Numbered from the stretch's first letter, positions 16,057-24,914 are shown. The stretch is DNA of 27,655 nucleotides from an uncultured Clostridia bacterium (GCA_948805675.1 CAQIBN010000016.1:1-27655); one strand, 5' to 3'. Made by a program: numbers and translations. Notes: generated by a model not told the origin, from the letters alone.

Positions 16057-16830
16057 TTAATTACTTCTTAAAGATTCTTCTATATATTTATTTACTATAA
16101 AGTTAATTTCCTTTAGATATTTGATAGCTTGTTTGTCTTGTAAATTCACCTTTTCTTCAATTTTATCTATATACTTGTTCTCTTTAACAATATTTAAGCT
16201 ATAATTATAATAAAAATCAAAAATATATGCTATATGAGCAACTAACATATCAGCATTTGTTTTTAAATTTTTATAATTAATCATATGCTCTTCTTTAAAT
16301 TCACGATATATTTCATCAGTTATCTTTTCTTTACTTATATCTTTACAGCCATAAGAATTTTCTAACTTTTCTGTTAATAAAGTATAATATATATCTAATT
16401 TATCTGCATCTCTTATAATTTTTGCATGCATAAGTTCTTTATTTGTTAATCCTTCTTCTATTCTTGGTTTATTATGATTTAATATTGCTTTTTTTATTAT
16501 TTCATCATAACAATCATCTTGTATAAACTTTCTAATCAAATTATCTTCAAATAAAATTTTTACTCCATATTCTCCATGATTTATACTATCTTTATCATAA
16601 AAAGTGTTATAAATTCTCACTTGTTCAAATCTACCTATATCGTGTAATAATCCTATTAACTCTGCTAAATTAATATCTTCTGCTTCTAATTTTAAATTTT
16701 CAGCTATTTTTCTACTTTTTTCTGTAACTCTTAAAATGTGTCCTATTTTTAATGCTATTTTGCCATCTTGTGGATTATAATTTTTTACATATTCTTTAAA
16801 TACATTTTTTGCTTCTTCTATATCTATCAT
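16057..16830 (-). CDS. HD-domain phosphohydrolase
   Basis: This 257-residue protein belongs to the HD superfamily of metal-dependent phosphohydrolases. Visible motifs are IGHILRV (first H, about residue 29), LAELIGLLHDIGRFEQ (the HD pair, about 63-64), INHGEYG, ILNHNK and IRDADKLDIYY (last D). The natural substrate (nucleotide, cyclic nucleotide or other) cannot be read from sequence. The ATG follows GGAG at some distance. It has its own promoter and is monocistronic or loosely linked to topB. Confidence 0.88.
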   Translation of the reverse strand: MIDIEEAKNVFKEYVKNYNPQDGKIALKIGHILRVTEKSRKIAENLKLEAEDINLAELIGLLHDIGRFEQVRIYNTFYDKDSINHGEYGVKILFEDNLIRKFIQDDCYDEIIKKAILNHNKPRIEEGLTNKELMHAKIIRDADKLDIYYTLLTEKLENSYGCKDISKEKITDEIYREFKEEHMINYKNLKTNADMLVAHIAYIFDFYYNYSLNIVKENKYIDKIEEKVNLQDKQAIKYLKEINFIVNKYIEESLRSN

Positions 16831-16849
16831 TTCCCATCACTCCAAGGTT

Positions 16850-16878
16850 ATTATATATGAATAGATTTTATAAATCAA
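16850..16878 (-). promoter_or_regulatory. Promoter of the HD-domain gene
   Basis: The minus strand has TTGATT (16873-16878), a 17-base spacer and TATAAT (16850-16855), about 20 bases before the start codon. Confidence 0.6.
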
Positions 16879-17027
16879 TAATATTTTTATAAATAACAAA
16901 CTTCACAAAAAATCTGAGAGAATTTAATATATAGTATAGATATCGACATATATAATATAGAAAGCTGTTACTGTAAATAATAAAATTATACAATTATATA
17001 CCTTAATAATATAGAAAAACTTCTATA

Positions 17028-17056
17028 TTGACTATCTCCTAAATTTAATGTATTAT
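17028..17056 (+). promoter_or_regulatory. clpE promoter with adjacent inverted repeat
   Basis: TTGACT (17028-17033), 17 bases and TATTAT (17051-17056) precede the gene by about 35 bases. Just upstream, ATAGAA-AAAC-TTCTAT (17011-17026) is a small perfect inverted repeat that could be an operator. No tandem GGTCAAA repeat of the CtsR type is visible. Confidence 0.65.
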
Positions 17057-17091
17057 ATAATAATATTAATAATAAAAAGGAGATAAAATAT

Positions 17092-19398
17092 ATGCTATGT
17101 TCAATATGCAATAAAAATACAGCTGTAGTTTTTATTAATAAACCCTCACCAGATGGTAATAGCAAATTAGAAGGACTTTGTTATGAATGTGCAAAGAAAA
17201 AAGGAATAAATCCTATAGATGCACTAGTAAAACAAGCTAATTTATCTGAATCAGACATAGAAGATATGACAAAACAATTTGAAGATATGTTTAAAGACAT
17301 ATCAGGAGAACTAGAAAATATAAATCCAGAAGATTTAGGCTTAAATGATAATGGAGATTTAAACAGTGCATCACTTGGTTCAATATTTTCTGGTATTTTT
17401 AATAATAATCCAAACACTTCCAATACTGAACAAAACAGTTCTAACACAAAGAAAGTAAAAGTAGAAAAGAAAAATAATAATAAAAAGAAAAAGGCTTTAG
17501 ATATATATGGTACAAACCTTACAAATAAAGCAAAAAACAATGGATTAGACGCTGTTATTGGAAGAGATAAAGAAATACAAAGAATTATTCAAATTTTAAA
17601 TAGACGTTCTAAAAATAACCCATGTTTAATAGGAGAACCAGGTGTTGGTAAAACTGCGATTGCTCAGGGGCTTGCAATAAAAATTGCAAATGGAAAAGTT
17701 CCAGCTAAATTACTAAATAAAGAGGTATATTTATTAGATATGACTTCTGTCCTTGCAGGAACACAATTTAGAGGTCAATTTGAATCAAGAATGAAATCTA
17801 TTATAGATGAATGTAAGTCTTTAGGAAACATTATATTAGTTATAGATGAAATCCATAATATCATGGGAGCTGGAGATGCTGAAAACTCTATGAATGCAGC
17901 AAATATTTTGAAACCTTCTCTTTCTAATGGTGAAATTCAATTAATTGGAACAACAACTTTAAAAGAATATAGAAAACATATTGAAAAAGATACTGCATTA
18001 GAAAGAAGATTTCAGCCAGTACTTGTTGAGGAACCTTCTATAGATGATTCTATTGGAATCCTTGAAGGAATAAAAAAATATTATGAAGATTTTCATAAAG
18101 TAAGAATTTCAAATGATATTATAAAACAAACTGTCATAATGTCTGAAAAATATATACATGACCGTTTTTTACCTGATAAAGCAATTGATATTTTAGATGA
18201 GGCATGTTCTAGAATAAACTTGAACAATAAAGCTTTATATGAACTAGAAGTTTTAAAAAATGAATTAAAAAATATTCAAGAAGAAAAAGAAGAAGCTGCT
18301 CTTGCAGATTCTACAGAAGATTATAAAAAAGCTGCTGATTTAAAAATGAAAGAATGTACTATTCAAGAAAAAATAGATACTTTAACAAAAAAACTTAAAG
18401 TAAAAAATCTTACTATCTCAGATATAGCAAATGTAATAGAACATTGGACTAAAATTCCAGTTCAAAAGATTACAGAAGAAGAAACTCATAAGCTTTTAAA
18501 TTTAGAAAATAATTTACACAAAAATGTAATAGGTCAAAATGAAGCAGTACAAGCTGTTTCACGTGCTATTAGAAGAAATAGAGCAGGTTTAAAAACAACT
18601 AAAAGACCACCTTCATTTATATTTGTTGGTCCAACAGGTGTTGGCAAAACTCAGCTTGCAAAATCACTTGCATATGAAATGTTTGGTGACGAAGATTCAA
18701 TTATTAGAGTAGATATGTCTGAATATATGGAAAGTCATTCTACCTCTAAATTGATAGGTTCACCTCCGGGATATGTTGGTTATGATGATGCAGGTCAATT
18801 AACAGAAAAAGTAAAAAGAAAACCTTATTCAATTGTTCTTTTAGATGAAATAGAAAAGGCTCATTCTGATGTATTTAATATATTATTACAAGTATTAGAT
18901 GATGGAAGACTTACAGATTCACAAGGCAATGTAATTAATTTTGAGAACACTATAATTATTATGACATCAAATGCAGGTTCACAAATAAACCATACATCTA
19001 TTGGATTTGGAGCAAATAAAGAAGCTAATAAAAATAAAATTTTAGACTCTTTAAGAGAAACATTTAGACCAGAATTTTTAAATAGAATAGATGAAATAGT
19101 AGTTTTCGAACAATTAGATAACATTCAATTATTACAAATTATAGACTTAATGTTATCAGAAACAAAACTTGTATTATCTGATAAAAATATTATAATGAAT
19201 GTATCAGATGAAGCAAAAAACTTTATATTACAAAAGGGGACAGATGTAAAATATGGAGCCAGACCTTTAAGAAGAGCTATTCAAAGGTATGTAGAAGACG
19301 AATTATCTGACCTTATATTAAAACAAGAATTACAAAACGGCCAAACAGTAAACATCGATTTACAAAATAATGAGTTACAATTCAAAATAGAAAATTAA
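17092..19398 (+). CDS. clpE: ClpE-type AAA+ unfoldase (ATP-binding Clp subunit)
   Basis: This HSP100 protein unfolds substrates for a Clp protease partner. The 768-residue product starts with a four-cysteine zinc finger (C3, C6, C30, C33), diagnostic of ClpE/McsA-like N-termini rather than the ClpC N-domain. A disordered N/K-rich linker follows (about 100-140). The first AAA+ module has GEPGVGKT (about 181-188) and VIDEIHN (about 250). A UVR-like coiled segment lies in the middle, and the second module has GPTGVGKT (about 513-520), VLLDEIEKAH and the sensor region GARPLRR near the end. ATG follows AAAAGGAG. It has its own promoter, and pgsA follows 22 bases later. No ctsR or mcsAB is present nearby. 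CGT arginine codons occur; there is no in-frame CGG. Confidence 0.93.
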   Translation: MLCSICNKNTAVVFINKPSPDGNSKLEGLCYECAKKKGINPIDALVKQANLSESDIEDMTKQFEDMFKDISGELENINPEDLGLNDNGDLNSASLGSIFSGIFNNNPNTSNTEQNSSNTKKVKVEKKNNNKKKKALDIYGTNLTNKAKNNGLDAVIGRDKEIQRIIQILNRRSKNNPCLIGEPGVGKTAIAQGLAIKIANGKVPAKLLNKEVYLLDMTSVLAGTQFRGQFESRMKSIIDECKSLGNIILVIDEIHNIMGAGDAENSMNAANILKPSLSNGEIQLIGTTTLKEYRKHIEKDTALERRFQPVLVEEPSIDDSIGILEGIKKYYEDFHKVRISNDIIKQTVIMSEKYIHDRFLPDKAIDILDEACSRINLNNKALYELEVLKNELKNIQEEKEEAALADSTEDYKKAADLKMKECTIQEKIDTLTKKLKVKNLTISDIANVIEHWTKIPVQKITEEETHKLLNLENNLHKNVIGQNEAVQAVSRAIRRNRAGLKTTKRPPSFIFVGPTGVGKTQLAKSLAYEMFGDEDSIIRVDMSEYMESHSTSKLIGSPPGYVGYDDAGQLTEKVKRKPYSIVLLDEIEKAHSDVFNILLQVLDDGRLTDSQGNVINFENTIIIMTSNAGSQINHTSIGFGANKEANKNKILDSLRETFRPEFLNRIDEIVVFEQLDNIQLLQIIDLMLSETKLVLSDKNIIMNVSDEAKNFILQKGTDVKYGARPLRRAIQRYVEDELSDLILKQELQNGQTVNIDLQNNELQFKIEN

Positions 19399-19420
19399 AT
19401 GTACTAATGGAGGAATTTAT

Positions 19421-19984
19421 ATGTTTAAATATGTACCTAATATATTAACTATGTTTAGATTTATATTAATACCTTTTATATTTACTTCTATAATTCAATC
19501 TAACTACATAGTAGCATTTATTCTCTTAACAATTTCTGGTATTACAGATATATTAGATGGTTTTATTGCAAGGAAATTTAATTTTATAACTAATTTCGGA
19601 AAATTAATAGACCCTCTTTCTGATAAAGCAACACAAATTTCTGTTTTAACAGCTTTATGTATAGAGAATATAATTCCTCTATGGATTTTGTTTGTTGTAT
19701 TTTTGAAGGAACTTATAATGATAGCAGGTGCCTCTTTCCTTTATGGAAAAGAATTAGTTGTTTCTAGTAAATGGTATGGAAAACTTGCTACTGTACTATT
19801 TTATGTAGCAATAGTTTCTTCATTTATTGTAAAATATTTCGAACTTAATTTTCACTTTGATACTTATATTTACTATTTAGCATTATTTATAACTATATTT
19901 TCTTTAATAATGTATTTTGAGGCATTTTATAAGCAAGGTTATCTAAAAAAGGAAAATTTGAAAATTGTAGATAAAAATAAATAG
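19421..19984 (+). CDS. pgsA: CDP-diacylglycerol-glycerol-3-phosphate phosphatidyltransferase
   Basis: PgsA makes phosphatidylglycerophosphate, the committed step to phosphatidylglycerol, at the inner membrane. The 187-residue product begins KYVPNILTMFRFILIP, as PgsA proteins do, and carries the CDP-alcohol phosphotransferase signature D-ILDGFIAR-...-GKLIDPLSDK, with all three aspartates and the DG-AR spacing intact. Several hydrophobic helices follow. ATG follows TGGAGG. It is 22 bases after clpE and probably co-transcribed with it. An out-of-frame CGG (TTC GGA) sits here without effect. Confidence 0.94.
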   Translation: MFKYVPNILTMFRFILIPFIFTSIIQSNYIVAFILLTISGITDILDGFIARKFNFITNFGKLIDPLSDKATQISVLTALCIENIIPLWILFVVFLKELIMIAGASFLYGKELVVSSKWYGKLATVLFYVAIVSSFIVKYFELNFHFDTYIYYLALFITIFSLIMYFEAFYKQGYLKKENLKIVDKNK

Positions 19985-20001
19985 AATATGAATTTATAAT
20001 T

Positions 20002-20056
20002 AAAATAAATTGTTGTTTTAGAATGAATACTTCACCTTAAAATAACAATTTATTTT
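20002..20056 (+). terminator. Terminator after pgsA
   Basis: AAAATAAATTGTTGTTTTA (20002-20020) pairs with TTAAAATAACAATTTATTTT (20037-20056), a long stem with minor mismatch that ends in a T-rich arm. It lies about 20 bases past the pgsA stop. Confidence 0.75.
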
Positions 20057-20101
20057 TCTACATTATTAATTTAGCTTAAACATATAAAAAAAGAATAGAA
20101 A

Positions 20102-20151
20102 TCTTTTCTAACTTTATTTAAATAACAAAATTAGAAAAGACTTTTATTTTT
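20102..20151. terminator. Second, probably bidirectional terminator hairpin
   Basis: TCTTTTCTAA (20102-20111) pairs with TTAGAAAAGA (20131-20140), followed by CTTTTATTTTT on the plus strand. On the minus strand it is followed by a run of seven T after a short gap, so it could also end the BofC-like transcript. Confidence 0.6.
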
Positions 20152-20231
20152 ATAACTAATTTAACTTTAATAAGTTTTGTTGAATAATTTACATACTTCT
20201 TCTAGTAAAATTTCTAGAAACTCTCTTGGAT

Positions 20232-20819
20232 TTATTCAAAATCCTCAATAATCTGATTTACTTTTTCCAAACCATTTACCTTTATTCCATCTTTTAATTG
20301 CATCAAATCTGTTTCTGGCAAATATTGTGTCTCTATAGAAGTAATATCATATACTATCTCTCTACCATCATTATCTATTTTAAAAATAACTATATTTCCA
20401 TCTTTTTCTTTTATTATATAGTCATTTTCACATATCCCATCAATCTCTTTATATAAAACTACATTATTTGCAGAAAATTTTTTTATATCCCAATCAATAT
20501 ATATCTCTGTTATATCTTGTTCAGCTTTATTTACAATATCTTCTTCTGCTTTGTTCTCTTCTTTAATTGTATGTCCACACCCCTTATAATAAGTATTAAA
20601 ATTTATAATAGCATCTGGTGAAACTTTTGTATTTGAATAACTTGTAGTAATAATCTGTTTTTCTTCATTTATAATGTTATTTTCTATTTCAGCAAGTCTA
20701 TCTGTACTTTCTATTCTATATCCCTTAGCATTTTTATTTGTTAAAATTAATAATGTAATACTACTTATAGATATTATTAATAGAATTGATATTATGATAT
20801 ATAAAATCCACTTTTTCAT
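20232..20819 (-). CDS. BofC-like protein (BofC C-terminal domain)
   Basis: BofC in Bacillus is a forespore protein that restrains the SpoIVB protease signal controlling pro-sigma-K processing. This 195-residue protein has one N-terminal membrane anchor (about residues 4-26), a middle segment with a single GCGH motif, and a C-terminal part resembling the BofC C-terminal domain: YIIKEKDGNIVIFKID, a DITSIETQYLP strand and LKDGIKVNGLEKVNQIIEDFE at the end. The assignment rests on that pattern only. ATG follows AGGTGG. It lies 160 bases after comEC in the same direction, which is not a known partnership. It contains no in-frame CGG. Confidence 0.6.
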   Translation of the reverse strand: MKKWILYIIISILLIISISSITLLILTNKNAKGYRIESTDRLAEIENNIINEEKQIITTSYSNTKVSPDAIINFNTYYKGCGHTIKEENKAEEDIVNKAEQDITEIYIDWDIKKFSANNVVLYKEIDGICENDYIIKEKDGNIVIFKIDNDGREIVYDITSIETQYLPETDLMQLKDGIKVNGLEKVNQIIEDFE

Positions 20820-20981
20820 ATAACCACCTACACTTTATTGTAGTATGTGCATTATTTAGTAATTTTATACATTTTACTTAATATTATAGTTTTATTATAA
20901 AATGTTATAAAAATTCAAACTGATATAATAAATAATTAATTTCATTGTTATATAAATTCTAAATATACATATCTACTTTAC

Positions 20982-23402
20982 TTATTCTATAAATTTCTTA
21001 ATCTTGATTTTTCCATTAGTATTTATATAAATGGAAATCTCCCCCATTTCATCTGTCCTATAAATTTTTATTCCGTAGATTTTCTAATCTTTTTATTACA
21101 CTATCACTGGGATGTCCAAAAGTATTATTTTTTCCCACTCCTATTAAAGCAATCCTTGGTTTTACTCTTTCTAAGAAACTCTGTGTACTTGAAGTTTTTG
21201 AACCATGGTGTGCAATTTTAAGTATAGTTGACTTTAAGATATTTACATTTTTGTACTCATCTAATATTTGCTCTTCAGCAATCTTTTCTATATCTCCTGT
21301 CAGTAACATAGAAAAATCATTATAATTTAACTTCAATACTAATGAATTGTTATTTAATATGTTTTCTTGTATCTGCTCTTCTTTCGGCCATAAAACTTCA
21401 ATCTTTACACTTTTTTCAATATTTAGTTCATCTCCGTTTCTTTACAACCATAACTTTTATTTGTTTATCTTTTACAATTTGCATAAACTCCTGATATTTT
21501 TTAGAATCTTTTCCTTGTTTATTTATAATAATATTTTTAACACAGAGTTTCTCTAAAATTGTTAGCAATCCACCGAACATGGTCTGAATCAAAATGAGAT
21601 ATAATGACATAATCTATATTTTTTACTTTTCTACTTAGTAAATATGGTAATAACGTTCTTTCACCTACATCAAAACTTCCAAACTCACTTCCCCCACCAT
21701 CTATTAATATTTTTTTATTATTAGGTGTAATGATTAAAGTACTATCCCCTTGACCAATATCTATGAAAAATACTTTCAATTCATTACAATTAGATTTTTT
21801 GTATATAGATACAATTGTAAAAACAACTATAATTATACACACTATTTGTATTCTTGCTATATGTCTAACTCTTTTAAAAAACATGTATATATTATACTTG
21901 TTTAGCAATTTTCTCTTATCTAGATAAACTAATATAAATATAATAGAATAAATAAATATTAGAGTTATTATACTTGGTGTTGTAACAAGCAACTTTGAAA
22001 ATGGAACATTACTGCAAAATGTAACAATTTTTATTAAAAATTTTATTATCATATCTGTAAATATTGAAAATATTGATGCTAATTTTATTGAAAAAATTGA
22101 TATTGTTATTTGAGCAATTGATGTAATTATAATATAAGATAAAATTGGCTGTACTAGCAGATTTGAAATTATAAAATTTAATGAAAGTGAATTAAACAAA
22201 TACATAGATAATGGAATTAATAATACATTAGCAGATAGTGTTACTACAACTATTTCTTTAGCTTTACTATATATTTTAACAATTATTAAAACTAGCCTAT
22301 CTTTTTCTTTAGATATCTGAATTGTTAATTTTCCTGAAAGTTTTATCTCTAAATAATCAATACACTTTTTTATGTAAGTGTTAAAAATAATTAGGCTAAT
22401 TGTACCTATATATGAGAATATAAATCCTATATTATAAATTGTTAAAGGATTTATAATTAATAATATTAATGCTGATATGGAAATATTGGTACATAAATTT
22501 GACTTTTTATATAATAAACCTGAAATTAATATCATTATATTCATCATACAGGCTCTAAAAACAGAAGGAATAAAATTGGCCAAAATCATATACATAAATA
22601 GAAAAATAATATTTAATATATTAGAACTTTTTTTACTAAACTTTTTCAAAACATAATTTATTATTATATTAATATATGTAACATGTATTCCAGATATAGC
22701 AAGTATATGGAGTAAATTACTATTTTTAAAATTTTCATTAATATCATCTGGAATATCTACTTTATATCCAATTATTAAAGCTAAACAAATACTTGAACTT
22801 GTTTTTGAAAGAGTACTATACATATTATTAATAATTGTATTTTTTAAAGACAATATATTTAATGTACCATTTTGTTTAATAATTTTCACAAATTTAGCTT
22901 GAACAACAGTATAGATGTTTTTACTATTTAAATACTTTTTGTAATCAAACCCATTATAATTTCTTCTTACCTCTGGTTGTTTAACCTTGCCTTCTACCTG
23001 TATTATATCTCCTAAACTTAAGTTTATTTTGTTATTTTTTACTTTTATAATTATATTAGTACCATAAAATTTTGTTAAATTATTTAACTTTTTTACTTTA
23101 ACTTTATATGTTGTTATATCATCATTTTTACTTTCTATATCTACTATTTTACCTATTATATTTACCTCATTTATATCTCTATATTTTTCTTCAAATAAAT
23201 TACATCTATATTTACTATATAATGCTGAAAATATTATTATTATAATTATTATAAAGATTAGTTTTTTTGCTTTTATAAATATATAAAATATTACTATTCC
23301 AAATATAAAACATAACAAAGAGACTATACTTATTGGTAAGTATAGCCCCATTATAATTCCAATTATATATATTAATGTTACAATAAAAAACAAATTTTTC
23401 AA
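20982..23402 (-). CDS. comEC: ComEC/Rec2 DNA-uptake channel and hydrolase, needs three +1 frameshifts at CGG
   Basis: ComEC forms the membrane channel for single-stranded DNA during competence and carries a metallo-beta-lactamase-type nuclease domain. From TTG at 23402 the first 609 codons give N-terminal helices, the OB-like DUF4131 domain, the Competence core (LLHILAISGIHVTYI) and the domain start FFIDIGQGDSTLI ... VIISHFDSDHV. The frame then meets CGG three times (21573-21575, 21434-21436, 21073-21075). Skipping the C each time restores DHV-GGLLTILEKL, VVKK-GDELNIEKS ... LLTGDIEK ... ILKIAHHGSKTS ... GHPSDSVIKRLENL, and L-GIKIYRTDEMGEISIYI, the normal C-terminus ending at 20982. The rebuilt protein has 805 residues, a normal family length. 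All family motifs, including HxDxDHxGG and HHGS, are intact, and no other defect is seen. Confidence 0.95.
21073..21075 (-). other. In-frame CGG frameshift site 6 (comEC, third)
   Basis: The zero frame reads AAT CTA CGG AAT and stops five codons after CGG. Skipping the C gives CTA (C) GGA ATA AAA ATT TAT AGG ACA, Leu-Gly-Ile-Lys-Ile-Tyr-Arg-Thr, the conserved ComEC C-terminal strand. It lies exactly 120 codons after the second shift. Confidence 0.93.
21434..21436 (-). other. In-frame CGG frameshift site 5 (comEC, second)
   Basis: The zero frame reads AAG AAA CGG AGA TGA and stops at once. The family needs AAA (C) GGA GAT GAA, Lys-Gly-Asp-Glu, the usual KKGD turn. It lies exactly 46 codons after the first shift. 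Confidence 0.93.
21573..21575 (-). other. In-frame CGG frameshift site 4 (comEC, first)
   Basis: The zero frame reads CAT GTT CGG TGG; the metallo-hydrolase motif DHxGG needs GTT (C) GGT GGA. The break falls inside the metal-binding signature. Unshifted reading adds twelve more residues and stops at 21537. Confidence 0.94.
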
Positions 23403-23475
23403 ATGATGCTATTCTCCTTATTTTATTGCCCCTGTTTAATATATTATATTTCAAATTAACTTATAATATAAAATA

Positions 23476-24843
23476 CTATATAATTCTCCTTCCAGTAACA
23501 TATCTAGTATTATAATATGAACCAGATAATGAAGAAATCATTATTCTTCCTCCACCACTAGATGCATGTATAAAATTGCCTCCACCTATATAAATTCCAA
23601 CATGACCTATAGACCTATTGGCACTATCATTGAATATTACTAAATCTCCTGGTTGCAAATTACTTTTAGAAACATATTTACCAAGTCCTGCTTGTGTAAC
23701 AGCTGAATGTCCCATTGAATACCCAAAATGTTTATATACATACATTGTGAAACCTGAACAATCAAACGTATTTGGTCCTGAACCACCATACACATATTTA
23801 CGTCCAAGAAATTTCTTTGCATATGAAACAATTTCTTCTCCTTTTGAAGAGTTAGTAGCAGTAGATTCCTGTGTTTTATTATTATTTGTATTTTGTTGTT
23901 TACTATTATTTGTTGTTTGTCTATCTGTAGTTGAACTTCTTGAAGTTACTTCAACTTTATTTGTAGAAAGTAAACTTTTTAAAATATATCCTGATTTTCC
24001 ATTTACTTCAACTTTATACCAATCGCCTTCTTCTCCTATAGCTTTTACTTGTGTATTTTGAGTTAAAGTTGTAACTATATTTGAACTAGTATTTGATTTT
24101 GACCTAACATTTACAGCACTACTTTTTATATAATAGTTTTTTGGTGTATATTCCTTTTCACTACTTGTAGTAGTTTTATTATTATTTGTTTCATTCTCTT
24201 TACTATCTTGTCTAGTTGTTTGATCTGAGTTATTATTATTTTGATTGTTTGTATTATTATTTTGTATAGTATTTGAATCACTTATAGATATTTTATCTAC
24301 TCTGATCCAACCAGATAAACTTTCTGTTTTTATATAAGCCCATACACCAGTTACATTGACTATATCTACCTTAATATTTTGCTTTAAGTTTCCAATAATG
24401 TTTGAATTTATTAGTGGTAAAATATATACATCTAAATCACTATTAGTAGTTGCTTGTTTATTAACAAAATCTTTATTACTTGTATTATTTTCATCAGGTG
24501 AAGTTTTGTTTGTGTCTTCATTATTTTTATCATTATCTTCATCCTGTTTAGGATTTGGATTCTCTTGTGACTTATCGTTTTTTCTTATGTATTGTTTACT
24601 AACATATCCTGTATAAGTTTTAAAATTAACTTTATACCAATCGCCTTCTTCTGCAACTATTTCAACTTCATCGTCTTTAGATAAAAGCTCTAATACTGTT
24701 GATTCTAATGAAGCTTCTTTTCTTAATCTTAATGTTTCTGTATTAACCTTTCCTTTTGTAAATGTTACAGCTGTAGTTATGCTAGAAGCAAATATTATTA
24801 GTACAAAGGTAATTGTAGCAAGTGCTTTTTTTAGTATTCCCAT
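23476..24843 (-). CDS. Secreted SH3/NlpC-P60 peptidoglycan endopeptidase
   Basis: This 455-residue secreted cell-wall hydrolase has a signal peptide (about residues 1-28, KKALATITFVLIIFASSITT). Three bacterial SH3 domains follow (about 30-88, 130-188, 232-292; two have the EEGDWYKV core), joined by N/T/S-rich linkers. The C-terminal NlpC/P60 domain (about 335-455) has the catalytic cysteine in NTFDCSGFTMYVY, the histidine in GHVGIYIGGG and a further FIHASSGG. It probably cuts gamma-D-glutamyl-diamino acid bonds in peptidoglycan. ATG follows AAAGGAG. It has its own promoter and precedes comEC on the same strand. The polar linkers are low complexity. Confidence 0.94.
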   Translation of the reverse strand: MGILKKALATITFVLIIFASSITTAVTFTKGKVNTETLRLRKEASLESTVLELLSKDDEVEIVAEEGDWYKVNFKTYTGYVSKQYIRKNDKSQENPNPKQDEDNDKNNEDTNKTSPDENNTSNKDFVNKQATTNSDLDVYILPLINSNIIGNLKQNIKVDIVNVTGVWAYIKTESLSGWIRVDKISISDSNTIQNNNTNNQNNNNSDQTTRQDSKENETNNNKTTTSSEKEYTPKNYYIKSSAVNVRSKSNTSSNIVTTLTQNTQVKAIGEEGDWYKVEVNGKSGYILKSLLSTNKVEVTSRSSTTDRQTTNNSKQQNTNNNKTQESTATNSSKGEEIVSYAKKFLGRKYVYGGSGPNTFDCSGFTMYVYKHFGYSMGHSAVTQAGLGKYVSKSNLQPGDLVIFNDSANRSIGHVGIYIGGGNFIHASSGGGRIMISSLSGSYYNTRYVTGRRII

Positions 24844-24885
24844 ATATTGTTACTCCTTTAATTTTTATAAAACAAATACTATTAT

Positions 24886-24914
24886 AGTATATACTTTTTT
24901 TCCAAAATTGTCAA
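24886..24914 (-). promoter_or_regulatory. Promoter of the NlpC/P60 gene
   Basis: The minus strand has TTGACA (24909-24914), 17 bases and TATACT (24886-24891), about 40 bases before the start codon. Confidence 0.7.

Noticed and set aside
21428..21610. Separate small genes for the comEC fragments (21428-21610 and 21058-21336)
   Set aside because: Neither has a ribosome binding site, and both are contiguous pieces of the ComEC hydrolase domain joined by CGG shifts.
413..23402. Explaining the six frame breaks as sequencing or assembly errors
   Set aside because: The surplus base is a lone C after T or A, never in a C homopolymer, and in all six cases it makes an in-frame CGG before a Gly codon. 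Random errors would also hit other contexts and the many other genes, which are intact.
413..23402. Explaining the broken genes as decaying pseudogenes
   Set aside because: There are no deletions, stray stops or missing motifs other than at CGG. All active-site motifs remain, and all lesions are of one identical type.
413..23402. Simple reassignment of CGG to another amino acid
   Set aside because: A triplet reassignment would keep the frame. Here the frame changes by one base at every site, so a sense reassignment cannot restore the proteins.
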